Shown: positions 18,350 through 26,998 of the stretch, one piece after another
Position numbering within the stretch: the stretch's first letter is position 1
Layout: every line of letters starts with the position of its first letter
From: Selenomonas bovis DSM 23594
GTDB lineage: Bacteria > Bacillota > Negativicutes > Selenomonadales > Selenomonadaceae
Assembly (NCBI RefSeq): GCF_000381005.1
Contig: NZ_KB908388.1
Location: 1-64,000, forward strand
Direction of reading: 5' to 3'
Length of the DNA: 64,000 nt
Translations under genes and position numbers: made by a program
Notes under the pieces: generated by a model
What the model was told of the DNA's origin: nothing
The model's input: only the letters and a program-made list of their open reading frames with translations
Database searches by the model: none

Positions 18350-19963
18350 TTGAAAAAGTTCTTTGTCTTCTTACTGCTCATCGCAGGGCTCTGCCTCGTG
18401 AGCATCTTCGCCATAGAAAAAAGTGACCCCCTCGGCCTGCGCGGCCAGGCACTCCGTGCCTCCTTCCATGAAGAAGTCCAGGGACGCCTGCGCCTCACCT
18501 GGAAAAAATCTCCCTACCCGTGCCGTTATCGCATCGACACCTATACTAAGACGACGGGCCGCGTAGACGGCTCTCCTGAGTATCACCTACTCCATACGGA
18601 AACAACCTTTACAAACAGCTATGTCGTACCGACAGGTGCCATTCCGATGTATTACCGCGTGACGCCCATCGGACTCTTCGGAGCGCTCGTCGCGCCCTCG
18701 GAGCCTATCGCGAACCCAGATTACACGACGCCGCCCGTGCCCGTGACGATCTCTCACTACACGCCGAGCGCTCCTGCAAGCTCCATGCCATTCCTGCTCT
18801 GGCACACGGTTCCCGGCGCCGTCTGCTACGAGGTCGAACTCCTCTCCGAACCGCCGCAGACGGAGGGCGGCATCGCCCTATCGCCAAACGGCCACCTCGA
18901 AAGTACGCGCGAAGTCTTCACGAACGGCTGGCAGGCCGACCTGCGGAAATACCAGCAATTCACACAGCTCTACTGGCGCGTACGTGCGCTCGGCCTGCAT
19001 CTCGAGCCCATCGGAGAATTCTCGAAGGCAGAGCCGCTGACCATCGATTGGGCGCTCACGCCGCCAGATGCACCGCTGCTCAACGAGTATGACCGCATGC
19101 CGGATTTCTCTATGCCGCTCTACCCCGTCTACAGCTGGATTCCACTGCACGGCATCACGCATTACGAGGTAGAACTCCTCACACAGCCGCCCGCTGACGA
19201 GCATGGCACGGAGCCATCGCCGCAGTGCGCCTGGCACCGCGAGGTGCACAGCGCAGCGAACTGCTACGACGAATACGCGCGTCCCTACGCCGGCGACTAT
19301 TACTGGCGCGTGCGCGCACTCGGCCCTGACGGAAAGACCATCGGCCATTACTCCGACACGGCGCATTTCGTCATGCCGGAGCGCACGCACGTCCGTGTCG
19401 CGCTCTTCGGCGACAGCATCACGCACGGCGGGGGAGCCGTCTCCTACCCGCCCTCGGCGCTCGAGTACAGCTATGCGACATACCTCGACTTCCCCGCGGT
19501 CAACATCGGGCGCAGCGGCGACACGAGTCGCATGACGCTCGCGCGCTTCGAACAAGATGTCCTGCCGCTGCGACCGCAGAACCTTATCATCCTCACCGGT
19601 TCGAATAGCCTGCGCGACCCCGGCATCAAGGCCGACGACGTCATAAAGGATCTCGCGCGCATCAAGGCGCTCTGCGAGGCGAACGACATCCGGCCCGTCT
19701 TCCTCACGCTCATGCCCATCCATCCGGCGAACATCCGCTACGCGTTCCATACGGAAACCGATCCGCTCTGGCACGACAAGCTCAACCATATCAACGGCTA
19801 CATCAAAGCGCAGCCCTACCATATCGACCTCGAACCGTATTTCTACGACCAGCGTCAGATGTACCTCGATCCCGGGCTCTCCATCGATGGTCTCCATCCT
19901 GATATCTTAGGAAAGATGCTCATGGGCGAAATCATCAATGCGCACAAGGACGTCCTGGAATGA
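18350..19963 (+). CDS. Membrane-anchored SGNH/GDSL hydrolase with repeated N-terminal sandwich domains
   Basis: The 537-residue product starts with KKFF and a single hydrophobic helix (about 4-22), a signal anchor or signal peptide, so the enzyme acts outside the inner membrane. Residues about 30-340 hold repeated beta-sandwich-like units recognisable by YEVELLSEPP and YEVELLTQPP and by the paired YWRVRALG strands. The C-terminal SGNH esterase domain has block I GDSIT (Ser near 356), NIGRSGDTS, the Asn block TGSNSLRD, and DGLHPD with catalytic Asp 513 and His 516. Substrate unknown; acyl groups on a surface polysaccharide are plausible. TTG at 18350 has AGGAG 9 nt upstream; an ATG at 18332 lies inside the palindrome and has no ribosome-binding site. 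Confidence 0.85.
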   Translation: MKKFFVFLLLIAGLCLVSIFAIEKSDPLGLRGQALRASFHEEVQGRLRLTWKKSPYPCRYRIDTYTKTTGRVDGSPEYHLLHTETTFTNSYVVPTGAIPMYYRVTPIGLFGALVAPSEPIANPDYTTPPVPVTISHYTPSAPASSMPFLLWHTVPGAVCYEVELLSEPPQTEGGIALSPNGHLESTREVFTNGWQADLRKYQQFTQLYWRVRALGLHLEPIGEFSKAEPLTIDWALTPPDAPLLNEYDRMPDFSMPLYPVYSWIPLHGITHYEVELLTQPPADEHGTEPSPQCAWHREVHSAANCYDEYARPYAGDYYWRVRALGPDGKTIGHYSDTAHFVMPERTHVRVALFGDSITHGGGAVSYPPSALEYSYATYLDFPAVNIGRSGDTSRMTLARFEQDVLPLRPQNLIILTGSNSLRDPGIKADDVIKDLARIKALCEANDIRPVFLTLMPIHPANIRYAFHTETDPLWHDKLNHINGYIKAQPYHIDLEPYFYDQRQMYLDPGLSIDGLHPDILGKMLMGEIINAHKDVLE

Positions 19964-19990
19964 CAGCGGACGCAGCTGCTCTTTTTACAA

Positions 19991-20046
19991 AAAACACCCT
20001 TCCCGCGTGCCACGACACATGTTGCAGCACGCGGGAAGGGTGTTTT
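19991..20046. terminator. Bidirectional terminator, 19-bp stem
   Basis: AAAACACCCTTCCCGCGTG (19991-20009) pairs perfectly with 20028-20046, with T-runs on both strands. It separates the convergent SGNH hydrolase and DapF-like genes. Confidence 0.9.
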
Positions 20047-20057
20047 CACTTTCGCGC

Positions 20058-20480
20058 TCAGCCCACGAGACGCTCTGCCCGCTCGTCCGCCTCGCGCATA
20101 CGCAGTGCAAAAGACGCCGTCACACGGAACTCGACGCGCGCGACCTCTCCGCCCTCGAATGCCTCGACGAATGCGCGATCACCAAACGCATGCGCAATCT
20201 CAGCCGGACTCGCCGCGAGATGTTCCTCTGCGAGATAGCGGACGAGCACCTTGTAATCTGCAGGCTCTGCCTTTGCCGCCTCACCTTCCGGCGTATAGAC
20301 GAGCAACGACGGCTCTGCCTTGGTGCCCGTGAATACAAGGATGCGGTCAGCACCAACGCCCTGACGGCGATCAGCCAACAGGCGGACGCCTGCCGTCCCC
20401 GGCAGGTAGCTCCCCTCCGCGCTTGCATTCAGCACCAGATACTCTTTCCCGTCCACCGTATAACTCATCACCATCATCAT
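20058..20480 (-). CDS. Half-size diaminopimelate-epimerase-like protein
   Basis: The 140-residue product contains LNASAEGSYLPGTAG and RLLADRRQGVGADRILVF, close in form to the N-terminal lobe of DapF-type epimerases (cf. the DRxxGIGADG motif). Full DapF is about 275 residues with two lobes and one catalytic Cys in each; this protein has no Cys at all, so it cannot work by the usual two-base mechanism. It could be a decayed or repurposed single lobe. AGGGAGG is 8 nt before the first of several ATG codons. It shares a terminator with the SGNH hydrolase gene and stands alone. Confidence 0.6.
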   Translation of the reverse strand: MMMVMSYTVDGKEYLVLNASAEGSYLPGTAGVRLLADRRQGVGADRILVFTGTKAEPSLLVYTPEGEAAKAEPADYKVLVRYLAEEHLAASPAEIAHAFGDRAFVEAFEGGEVARVEFRVTASFALRMREADERAERLVG

Positions 20481-20560
20481 ATCGGACGCCTCCCTTTCAT
20501 TTCATGGGTTCATTATACCAAGCACTTTACGCCATAAAAACAATAATCCTGCTGTATTGA

Positions 20561-20589
20561 TTGCAAAAAATGCTCACAGATTCTATAAT
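20561..20589 (+). promoter_or_regulatory. Promoter of the AraC-family gene
   Basis: TTGCAA (20561-20566), 17-bp spacer, TATAAT (20584-20589). A leader of about 125 nt follows with no known RNA motif. Confidence 0.65.
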
Positions 20590-20722
20590 AGACACGAATA
20601 ACGCCAGGGGAAGTCCAACGTCTGGATACATCCAGATAATTCTTCCCTGTCAAGCAATCATCTGCCAGCGGCATCTCGGCAGTCGCTTCTCGCGTGCCGA
20701 TGCCGCCAAGCAAGGAGCAGCC

Positions 20723-21565
20723 ATGGATACTTACGAAAAAAAGGGGTACCTGCTACGCGACTTTCGCGTCTTCCGCCTGAAGGACGCTCGCCTCGCTCCT
20801 ATCCCTTTCCACTATCACGATTTTCATAAAATCATCCTCTTCCTCAGCGGCAATGCTGAATATATCATCGAAGGGCGCAGCTATCCTCTCGCCGCCCGCG
20901 ACATCATCTTCGTCTCCGCTGGCGAAATCCATCGCCCCGTACTCCACGCAGGCGCTCCCTATGAGCGCATCGTCATCTACGTCGCACCTGCCTTCCTCGC
21001 GCGCTGCACGCGCGGGCAAGACAACCTCGCCACCTGCTTCCGCAGGGCACGGGAGACCTCGCGCGTCATGCATGCGGGCACGGGGCTCAGCCACGACCTC
21101 CTGTTCCACATGGAGAAGCTCGAGCATACAGCGCACGCGAAGGGATTTGCCAACGGCCTCTACACGGAGATTCTCTTCATCGAGTTCATGATCCTTCTCA
21201 ACCGCGCCCTGCTCGCGCACGAGCTCGGAGAGCTGCACGCCTCCTCTTACGATGAGAAAATCCAGTATATCCTCTCCTATATCAACGAGCACCTAGACGC
21301 CGATCTCTCCATCGACACGCTCGCCGGCAAAATCTACCTCAGCAAGTATTACCTCATGCGCAAGTTCAAGCGAGAGACGGGTTACAGTATCCACCAATAT
21401 ATCACGAGCAAGCGCCTGCTTGCTGCGCGCCATCTGCTTGCTGGCAAAGAGTCTGTCACAGACATCTGCTACAGTTGCGGCTTCCGCGACTACTCTACTT
21501 TCTCCCGTGCCTTCCGCTCGATGTTCCACATGACGCCGAAAGAATGGCGTGAAAAGATGCTTTAA
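20723..21565 (+). CDS. AraC-family transcription regulator with N-terminal cupin
   Basis: The 280 residues comprise an AraC-type cupin sensor (about 20-110; FHYHDFHKIILFLSG is the metal/ligand strand) and a C-terminal double helix-turn-helix DNA-binding domain (about 185-280) ending with the signature GFRDYSTFSRAFRSMFHMTP. AAGGAG is 5 nt before the chosen ATG; the frame is open far upstream but without a start site. The effector is unknown. It lies 150 bp before, and in the same direction as, the polyphosphate genes, but a Pho-box promoter separates them. Confidence 0.93.
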   Translation: MDTYEKKGYLLRDFRVFRLKDARLAPIPFHYHDFHKIILFLSGNAEYIIEGRSYPLAARDIIFVSAGEIHRPVLHAGAPYERIVIYVAPAFLARCTRGQDNLATCFRRARETSRVMHAGTGLSHDLLFHMEKLEHTAHAKGFANGLYTEILFIEFMILLNRALLAHELGELHASSYDEKIQYILSYINEHLDADLSIDTLAGKIYLSKYYLMRKFKRETGYSIHQYITSKRLLAARHLLAGKESVTDICYSCGFRDYSTFSRAFRSMFHMTPKEWREKML

Positions 21566-21582
21566 CTTGCCCCATTGCTTTC

Positions 21583-21636
21583 TTTACGAAAGATTTACAT
21601 TCCGTTTACAAATCTGCGGTCTCAGCGGCGTATCCT
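21583..21636 (+). promoter_or_regulatory. Pho box (three TTTACA repeats) and promoter of the polyphosphate operon
   Basis: TTTACG (21583-21588), TTTACA (21594-21599) and TTTACA (21605-21610) repeat exactly every 11 bp. This matches the PhoP binding rule of Bacillus (TT-A/T/C-ACA repeats with 5-bp gaps). A -10 TATCCT (21631-21636) follows 20 bp later, so the box lies at about -60 to -33 relative to the predicted start, as in PhoP-activated promoters. Confidence 0.7.
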
Positions 21637-21715
21637 TTATCTTATGGCCATCCGGCAGGATTTTCCTTTTCCGTGGCGAAATGGTCATAAAGAACATAAG
21701 AAAGGATTGGATGGC

Positions 21716-23239
21716 ATGGCTGCGAAAAATCTTTTCGGCGTCATCTACATGTCGACCGCCAAACTCGAGATGCTCATCGTGAGCCTAAAACCGCTGCACG
21801 TCGTGGAGCACATGGCTTCGGCAAAGTTCGTGCAGCGCATGGACAAGTCAAAAATCTACCAAAACGAGCTGGGGAAGATCATCTTCTCCCTCCAGGGGTT
21901 TCAGCAGGTGCTCAAAGACTACGGCGTGAAACGCTACCACTTCTGGGCCAGTCAGCAGCTCATCGACGATGTCACGGCGCGCTATCTCGCCGAGCAAATC
22001 GAGGTGCGCACAGGACTCGCGGTGACCTGGCTGAGCACGAGCCAGATCAACTTTCTGCGCGCGACGGCGCTCATGGGCGGCACGAAGCTCTTCCACAAGA
22101 TTGCGGAGCGTTCGACGTATCTGCTCTCCATCGGTTCGGTCGCCGCGACGCTCTCGCATTTCGACCACGGCCAATTCGTCCACGCCTGGAACATCGGTCT
22201 AGGGTATCTCGAAATCGACCAACTGACGAATGACCTCCGCCATGCCGCGACCGATGTCAGCGGCATCATCAGCGACTACATCAGCTCGAAGCTGCAGGCG
22301 CTGCGCCACCGCCTGGAGGCAGAAGGGCGGGAGGCGAACCTGATTCTCCAGGATTTCTCCCATTTCAACGATATGCTGCTGCAGCCTGGCGAGGACATCG
22401 CGCCGATGACGCAGCAGCAGTTCCAGGCCATCGAGCAGGACAACCTGCACGCGTCGCAGGAGTATCTGCGCCACCATTTCAAAATGGATGAGACAGCGGC
22501 CTCGCGCGTGATTCCCTCTCTGCTGATAATCCGCCAGATCATCTCCATGACGCATGCGGGCCACCTCTATCTGACGCGCCTCAACATCCTGAACGGTCTC
22601 GCGCTGCACCAGGCGGCGAAGGACGGTTTCCTCAAGACAGACTTCGACGGCATCATCCGCACGGTGGCGGAGAACCGTGCGCGGCGCTATCAGTCGGACG
22701 ACGCGCACCGCGCCATCACATTGAAACTCGCGCTACACCTCTACGACCAGCTCAGGAAGCTGCACCGCCTCGGGCAACGTGAGCGCCTGCTGCTCGAAAT
22801 CGGCGTGCGGCTCGAAGATCTGGGGAATTTCATCCAGGCGCACGGGCACTACCGCCACTCCGCCTACATCATCGAGGCGAATCCCGTCATCGGCCTCTCA
22901 GACGATGAGAACGAAATCATCGCGGAGATTGCGCGCTATCACAGCGCTGAAGCGCCCGAGGTCCGCCAGCACCATTACAGCCACCTCGGCGCAGATATCC
23001 AGATGACAGTCGCCAAGCTCGTCGCCATCGTGCGACTGGCCGACGCGATGGACGACTCCCGCCAGCAGAAAATCAAGAGCATCAGCGTCTCCGTCCGCGA
23101 GGACGCTGTCACCATCACGGCCCACTCTATGGAGAACCTCGCGCTCGAGGAATGGGCCTTCCAGCGCAAGGCAAAGCTGTTCCGCGAGGTCTACGGCATC
23201 CCCGCCGTGCTCAAGCAGAGGAGGAGTCTCAAGAAATGA
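21716..23239 (+). CDS. Ppx/GppA-family protein with degenerate active site and C-terminal HD-like domain
   Basis: The 507 residues follow the layout of Ppx/GppA phosphatases: an actin-like N-terminal half (about 1-300) and an HD-like helical C-terminal half (about 310-507, with RYHSAEAPE and VRLADAMDDS). By-eye alignment with the canonical ppx at 25689 shows the nucleotide/phosphate loops lost: DLGSNS is YMSTAK here, GEREA is TSQIN, DTGGAST is SIGSVAA. In the HD half, the expected His-Asp pair appears as Glu-Asp (VRLEDLGNF), while HYRHSAYII is kept. It is probably not an exopolyphosphatase; a binding or regulatory role is inferred. AAGGA precedes the ATG, and the stop overlaps the ppk1 start (ATGA). 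Confidence 0.8.
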   Translation: MAAKNLFGVIYMSTAKLEMLIVSLKPLHVVEHMASAKFVQRMDKSKIYQNELGKIIFSLQGFQQVLKDYGVKRYHFWASQQLIDDVTARYLAEQIEVRTGLAVTWLSTSQINFLRATALMGGTKLFHKIAERSTYLLSIGSVAATLSHFDHGQFVHAWNIGLGYLEIDQLTNDLRHAATDVSGIISDYISSKLQALRHRLEAEGREANLILQDFSHFNDMLLQPGEDIAPMTQQQFQAIEQDNLHASQEYLRHHFKMDETAASRVIPSLLIIRQIISMTHAGHLYLTRLNILNGLALHQAAKDGFLKTDFDGIIRTVAENRARRYQSDDAHRAITLKLALHLYDQLRKLHRLGQRERLLLEIGVRLEDLGNFIQAHGHYRHSAYIIEANPVIGLSDDENEIIAEIARYHSAEAPEVRQHHYSHLGADIQMTVAKLVAIVRLADAMDDSRQQKIKSISVSVREDAVTITAHSMENLALEEWAFQRKAKLFREVYGIPAVLKQRRSLKK

Positions 23240-25392
23240 GCGAGATAAAGAAAAAATACACGAAGCCCGAATATTATACGAACCGCGAGCTGAGCTGGCT
23301 GGATTTCAACGCCCGCGTGCTCGAAGAGGCCCGGAATACCGGCAACCCGCTGCTCGAGCGCCTGAACTTCCTCGGCATCACGCAGAGCAACGTCGACGAG
23401 TTCTTCATGGTGCGCGTCGCCTCGCTCTACAAGCTCGCCGCCGGCGGCGTGCAGTCCGTGGACAGCTCGGGCATGACGGCTGCGGCGCAGATCCGCGCCA
23501 TCTCGAAGTGCGAGCATGAGGCCGTGGCCGAGCGCTACAACATTTACAACAAATCCCTGCTGCCAGAACTAGAACGCGAGGGCATCCACATCCGCCGCAT
23601 CAAGGAACTGACAGACCGGCAGTACGACGTCCTCCGCCGCTTCTACGACGACGAGATCTATCCCGTACTCACACCGATGGCGGATGATTCCTCGCGTCCC
23701 TTCCCCTTCCTGAAAAACGACTCGCTGAACATCGCGGTACAGCTCGTCGATGACACCACGCAGGACAAGAAATTCGCGACCGTGCGCGTGCCGGATGTCT
23801 TCCCCCGCTTCATCCCGCTCACGGAGGAGGAAAATGCCTTCATCCTCGCGGAGGACGTCATCCGCGAGTTCCTCCACACGCTGTTCCACGGCTTCACGAT
23901 TGAGAGTGCCTCTGCCTACCGCGTGACGCGCGATATGGATCTCGACGTGGCGGATCAGGACGCGCCCGACCTCCTGCGCGCCGTGCAGACGCAGCTGCGC
24001 GCCCGCGAGCATGGCTCCGTCATGCGCCTCGAGGTCGAGGCGGGCATGGAGCCAGAGCTCTGCGATCACCTCATCGAACGGCTCGGCGTCGACGAGAACG
24101 CCATCTACCACATCCACGGCCCGATCGACCTGACCTTCCTCAAGAAGCTGCCGGGGACCATCGATGGCCATGACGCGCTGCGCTACCAGCCGTTCGAGAG
24201 CTACAAGCATCCCGACCTCACGATGGACGGCAACATCTTCGAGCACATCCGCGCGCAGGACTACCTCATGCAGCACCCCTACGACTCGTTCAGCTCCGTC
24301 GTGAACTTCATCCACCAGGCAGCCACCGACCCGGACGTCCTCGCGATTAAAATGACGCTCTACCGCGTCTCCTCCGGCTCCCCCATTATCAAGTATCTCG
24401 GGCAGGCCGCGCAGGCCGGCAAGCAGGTCACAGTCCTCGTCGAGGTCAAGGCGCGCTTCGACGAGCAGAACAACGTGCGCTGGTCGCGCCAGCTCGAGAA
24501 GATGGGCTGTCATGTCATCTACGGCCTCGTCGGCCTCAAGACGCACTCCAAGATCGCGCTCGTCATCCGCCGCGACGAGGACGGCATCCGCCGCTACCTG
24601 CATCTCGGTACGGGCAACTACAACGATGTCACCGCGCATTTCTACACGGACATGGGGCTTTTCACCTCGGACCGCGACCTCGGCGTCGACGCCTCGAACC
24701 TCTTCAATATGCTCTCCGGCTACTCGCGGCCGCCGTATTTCCACAAGCTCCACATCTCGCCGCGCTACATCCGCAAGTTCATCTACGAAAAGGTCGACGC
24801 GGAGATCGAAGCCGCCAAAGCGGGTCGGCCAGCCCTCATCAAGATGAAGATGAACTCTCTCTCCGACCCGGATGTCATCGCCAAGCTCTACGAGGCCTCG
24901 GCCGCGGGCGTCAAGATCCAGCTCATCGTGCGCGGCATCTGCTGCCTGCGCACGGGCATCCCGGGCGTCAGCGACAATATCGAGGTGCATTCCATCGTCG
25001 GGCGGTTTCTCGAGCACAGCCGCATCTACTATTTCTATCATGACGGCAACGAGGACGTCTACCTCGCGTCCGCCGACATGATGACGCGCAACCTCGACCG
25101 CCGCGTCGAGCTCCTGTTCCCCGTGGAGCAGGAGGATCTGCATCAGCGCACCATGCGGATCTTCGAGATCATGTGGGCGGACAACGTACAGGCGCGCCTG
25201 CTCGTCTGCGACCGCTTCACGCACATCAACCGCCGCAACCAGGAGCCGCTGAGCAGTCAGGACCGCTTCATCGACCAGGCCGCCCGGCAGATTGAAAAGC
25301 AGAAAGCCGCCCGCCGCGAGGCCAAGGAAACCCCGGGCGTCTTCACGCCCATGCAGCGCCACGAAGAAACCATCGAATCCCCCAGCCGCTGA
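23236..25392 (+). CDS. ppk1: Polyphosphate kinase Ppk1
   Basis: Reversibly polymerises the gamma-phosphate of ATP into inorganic polyphosphate. The 718 residues show the four-domain plan: an N-terminal helical domain opening with NRELSWLDFNARVLEEA, a head domain, and two phospholipase-D-like catalytic domains. The autophosphorylated His lies in KTHSKIALV (about His 437), and the second catalytic His in FLEHSRIYYF (about His 594). LHLGTGNYND is the ATP-site signature. The ATG overlaps the stop of the preceding gene, so synthesis of the two proteins is coupled. A Ser/Pro-rich tail ends the protein. Confidence 0.97.
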   Translation: MSEIKKKYTKPEYYTNRELSWLDFNARVLEEARNTGNPLLERLNFLGITQSNVDEFFMVRVASLYKLAAGGVQSVDSSGMTAAAQIRAISKCEHEAVAERYNIYNKSLLPELEREGIHIRRIKELTDRQYDVLRRFYDDEIYPVLTPMADDSSRPFPFLKNDSLNIAVQLVDDTTQDKKFATVRVPDVFPRFIPLTEEENAFILAEDVIREFLHTLFHGFTIESASAYRVTRDMDLDVADQDAPDLLRAVQTQLRAREHGSVMRLEVEAGMEPELCDHLIERLGVDENAIYHIHGPIDLTFLKKLPGTIDGHDALRYQPFESYKHPDLTMDGNIFEHIRAQDYLMQHPYDSFSSVVNFIHQAATDPDVLAIKMTLYRVSSGSPIIKYLGQAAQAGKQVTVLVEVKARFDEQNNVRWSRQLEKMGCHVIYGLVGLKTHSKIALVIRRDEDGIRRYLHLGTGNYNDVTAHFYTDMGLFTSDRDLGVDASNLFNMLSGYSRPPYFHKLHISPRYIRKFIYEKVDAEIEAAKAGRPALIKMKMNSLSDPDVIAKLYEASAAGVKIQLIVRGICCLRTGIPGVSDNIEVHSIVGRFLEHSRIYYFYHDGNEDVYLASADMMTRNLDRRVELLFPVEQEDLHQRTMRIFEIMWADNVQARLLVCDRFTHINRRNQEPLSSQDRFIDQAARQIEKQKAARREAKETPGVFTPMQRHEETIESPSR

Positions 25393-25446
25393 GCCGCCCG
25401 GCGCACAGACGCAGCCACCAGGACGGACGAGCGGCAATACCATAGG

Positions 25447-25555
25447 AAACTCAACGCACAAACGTCCACTTTGTGGACATTGTGCGCCCGCCCTTGCAGT
25501 AAATCCAGCCAATCGCGCTGCGCCTGCGGCTTGCGTTCTTGGGGATTTACATAGT
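25447..25555 (+). repeat. Family B repeat, first tandem copy
   Basis: AAACTCAACGCACAAAC opens the unit, followed by the hairpin GTCCAC-TTT-GTGGAC. Farther on, GTAAATCC and GGATTTAC form an outer inverted repeat around a GC-rich core. It is followed at once by a second copy with a period of 109 bp. It does not code: other copies carry frame-breaking indels. Confidence 0.85.
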
Positions 25556-25664
25556 AAACTCAACGCACAAACGTCCACTTTGTGGACATTGTGCGCCCGT
25601 CCTTGCAGTAAATCCAGCCAATCACGCTGCGCCTGCGGCTTGCGTTCTTGGGGATTTAATAGTA
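25556..25664 (+). repeat. Family B repeat, second tandem copy
   Basis: Nearly identical to the unit at 25447-25555; it ends 10 bp before the ppx ribosome-binding site. The pair fills most of the ppk1-ppx gap. Confidence 0.85.
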
Positions 25665-25688
25665 AAAATCAGTAAGGAGGTCATCAAC

Positions 25689-26813
25689 ATGGAAAATTTT
25701 GTCGTCATCGATCTCGGCTCGAACTCCATCCGCCTGCGCATCACGCAGATCACCGAGGGGAATTTTCTGCGCGTCACGCACCAGCTCAAGGAATACGTCC
25801 GCCTGTCGGAGAACATGGGCCCGGAGCGCATCCTCCAGAAAGTACCCATGGACCGCACGCTCGAGGCCCTGAAAAAATTCAAGGGCATCATCGACGGCCT
25901 GCCGAACACCCATGTCGTCGCCATCGGCACGGCCGCGACGCGTCAGGCCAAGAACCAGAAGGAATTCCTCAAGCGCGTCAAAAACGAGACAGGGCTCAGC
26001 CTGGAGGTCATCTCCGGCGAGCGGGAGGCCTACCTCGACTACCTTGGCGCCGCCCACACCCTGCCGCTGCACAACTGCCTCCTCATGGATACCGGCGGCG
26101 CGAGCACCGAGCTCATCCTCGTGCAGGACGGCAAGCCCGTGAACCTCACGAGCCTGCCGTTCGGCTCCGTCACGATCTCTCAGCGCTTCCACCTCGAGGA
26201 CCGCATCACAGCGGCCAGCCTGTTCCAGGCGATGACCGTCGTCGAAAAGGCCCTCTCCAACCTCGACTGGCTCCTGAGCGCCCACAAAATCCCGCTCGTC
26301 TGCCTCGGCGGCTCGAACCGCACCCTCGCGAAGATCGCGCGCAACCGCTGGCACACTGATGCGGGCGACGTCCCCGACATCCACGGCTTCACACTGCCGG
26401 CCGATGACGCGACGGACATCATGACCGACCTCATCTCCCGTGACCGCGCGGGGCGCGAAGACATCTCCGGCCTCACGAGCGACCGCTCCGACGTCATCGT
26501 CGGCGGTCTGACGCCGCTCGTGCTCATCCTGCGCATCTGCCACATCGGTGAGATCGTCTTCTCGAACCACGGCCTGCGCGAAGGCTGCCTCTTCGAATAT
26601 CTCGCCAAGCGCCAGGCAGAGCACAAGGCCGCGCCGCCGGCCTTCCACATCCCCGCGCCGCCCCAGGCGACCATCGTCACCATCGATGACATCGCGAGCG
26701 GCCGCATCGCCCCGCCCCCCGGCACCAACGCATCAGAAATCACGCCGAGCAAGCACAGCAAGAAAAAGGCGAAGAAGAACAAGAAAAAGAGCGGCGGCGG
26801 CAAAAAGAAATAA
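25689..26813 (+). CDS. ppx: Exopolyphosphatase / pppGpp phosphohydrolase (Ppx/GppA), canonical
   Basis: Removes terminal phosphates from polyphosphate or converts pppGpp to ppGpp. The 374 residues have intact actin-fold motifs: VIDLGSNSIRL at the start, GTAATRQAKN near 80, SGEREAYLDYLG near 112 with the catalytic Glu, and DTGGASTEL near 138. Only the N-terminal phosphatase half is present (about 300 residues), followed by a Pro/Ala linker and a strongly basic tail of Lys, Ser and Gly, possibly for binding polyphosphate or RNA. AAGGAGG lies 8 nt before the ATG. It lies downstream of ppk1 behind two family B repeats. Confidence 0.94.
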   Translation: MENFVVIDLGSNSIRLRITQITEGNFLRVTHQLKEYVRLSENMGPERILQKVPMDRTLEALKKFKGIIDGLPNTHVVAIGTAATRQAKNQKEFLKRVKNETGLSLEVISGEREAYLDYLGAAHTLPLHNCLLMDTGGASTELILVQDGKPVNLTSLPFGSVTISQRFHLEDRITAASLFQAMTVVEKALSNLDWLLSAHKIPLVCLGGSNRTLAKIARNRWHTDAGDVPDIHGFTLPADDATDIMTDLISRDRAGREDISGLTSDRSDVIVGGLTPLVLILRICHIGEIVFSNHGLREGCLFEYLAKRQAEHKAAPPAFHIPAPPQATIVTIDDIASGRIAPPPGTNASEITPSKHSKKKAKKNKKKSGGGKKK

Positions 26814-26883
26814 GGAACTGCGGAGCAAGAATGCGCATCAAATCGTCCGTCATCCCCCTTCATCGTCCGTCAAGGAAAAATAC

Positions 26884-26912
26884 TTGCGCCCATCCTGTCT
26901 TTGTGCTATACT
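26884..26912 (+). promoter_or_regulatory. rpmB promoter
   Basis: TTGCGC (26884-26889), 17-bp spacer, TATACT (26907-26912). Confidence 0.65.
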
Positions 26913-26998
26913 ATCCATATTGTGTGCGAGAGCGTCCTGTTCTCCACGAACCATTTGAAATCAAAACCCAGATTTCAACGTAAGGAGGTGTAACACAC

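Noticed and set aside
21575-21715. Longer N-terminus for the degenerate Ppx-like protein
   Set aside because: The extra codons cover the Pho box and promoter and have no ribosome-binding site.
23569-25578. A 669-codon minus-strand open frame across ppk1
   Set aside because: It is antisense to ppk1, has no ribosome-binding site or domains, and results from GC-ending codon bias.
25447-25664. A peptide frame HKRPLCGHCAPAL shared by family B copies
   Set aside because: The inverted copy at 56331 has a one-base deletion that shifts the frame, the 44041 copy is truncated, and no copy has a consistent start; the conservation is better explained at DNA/RNA level.
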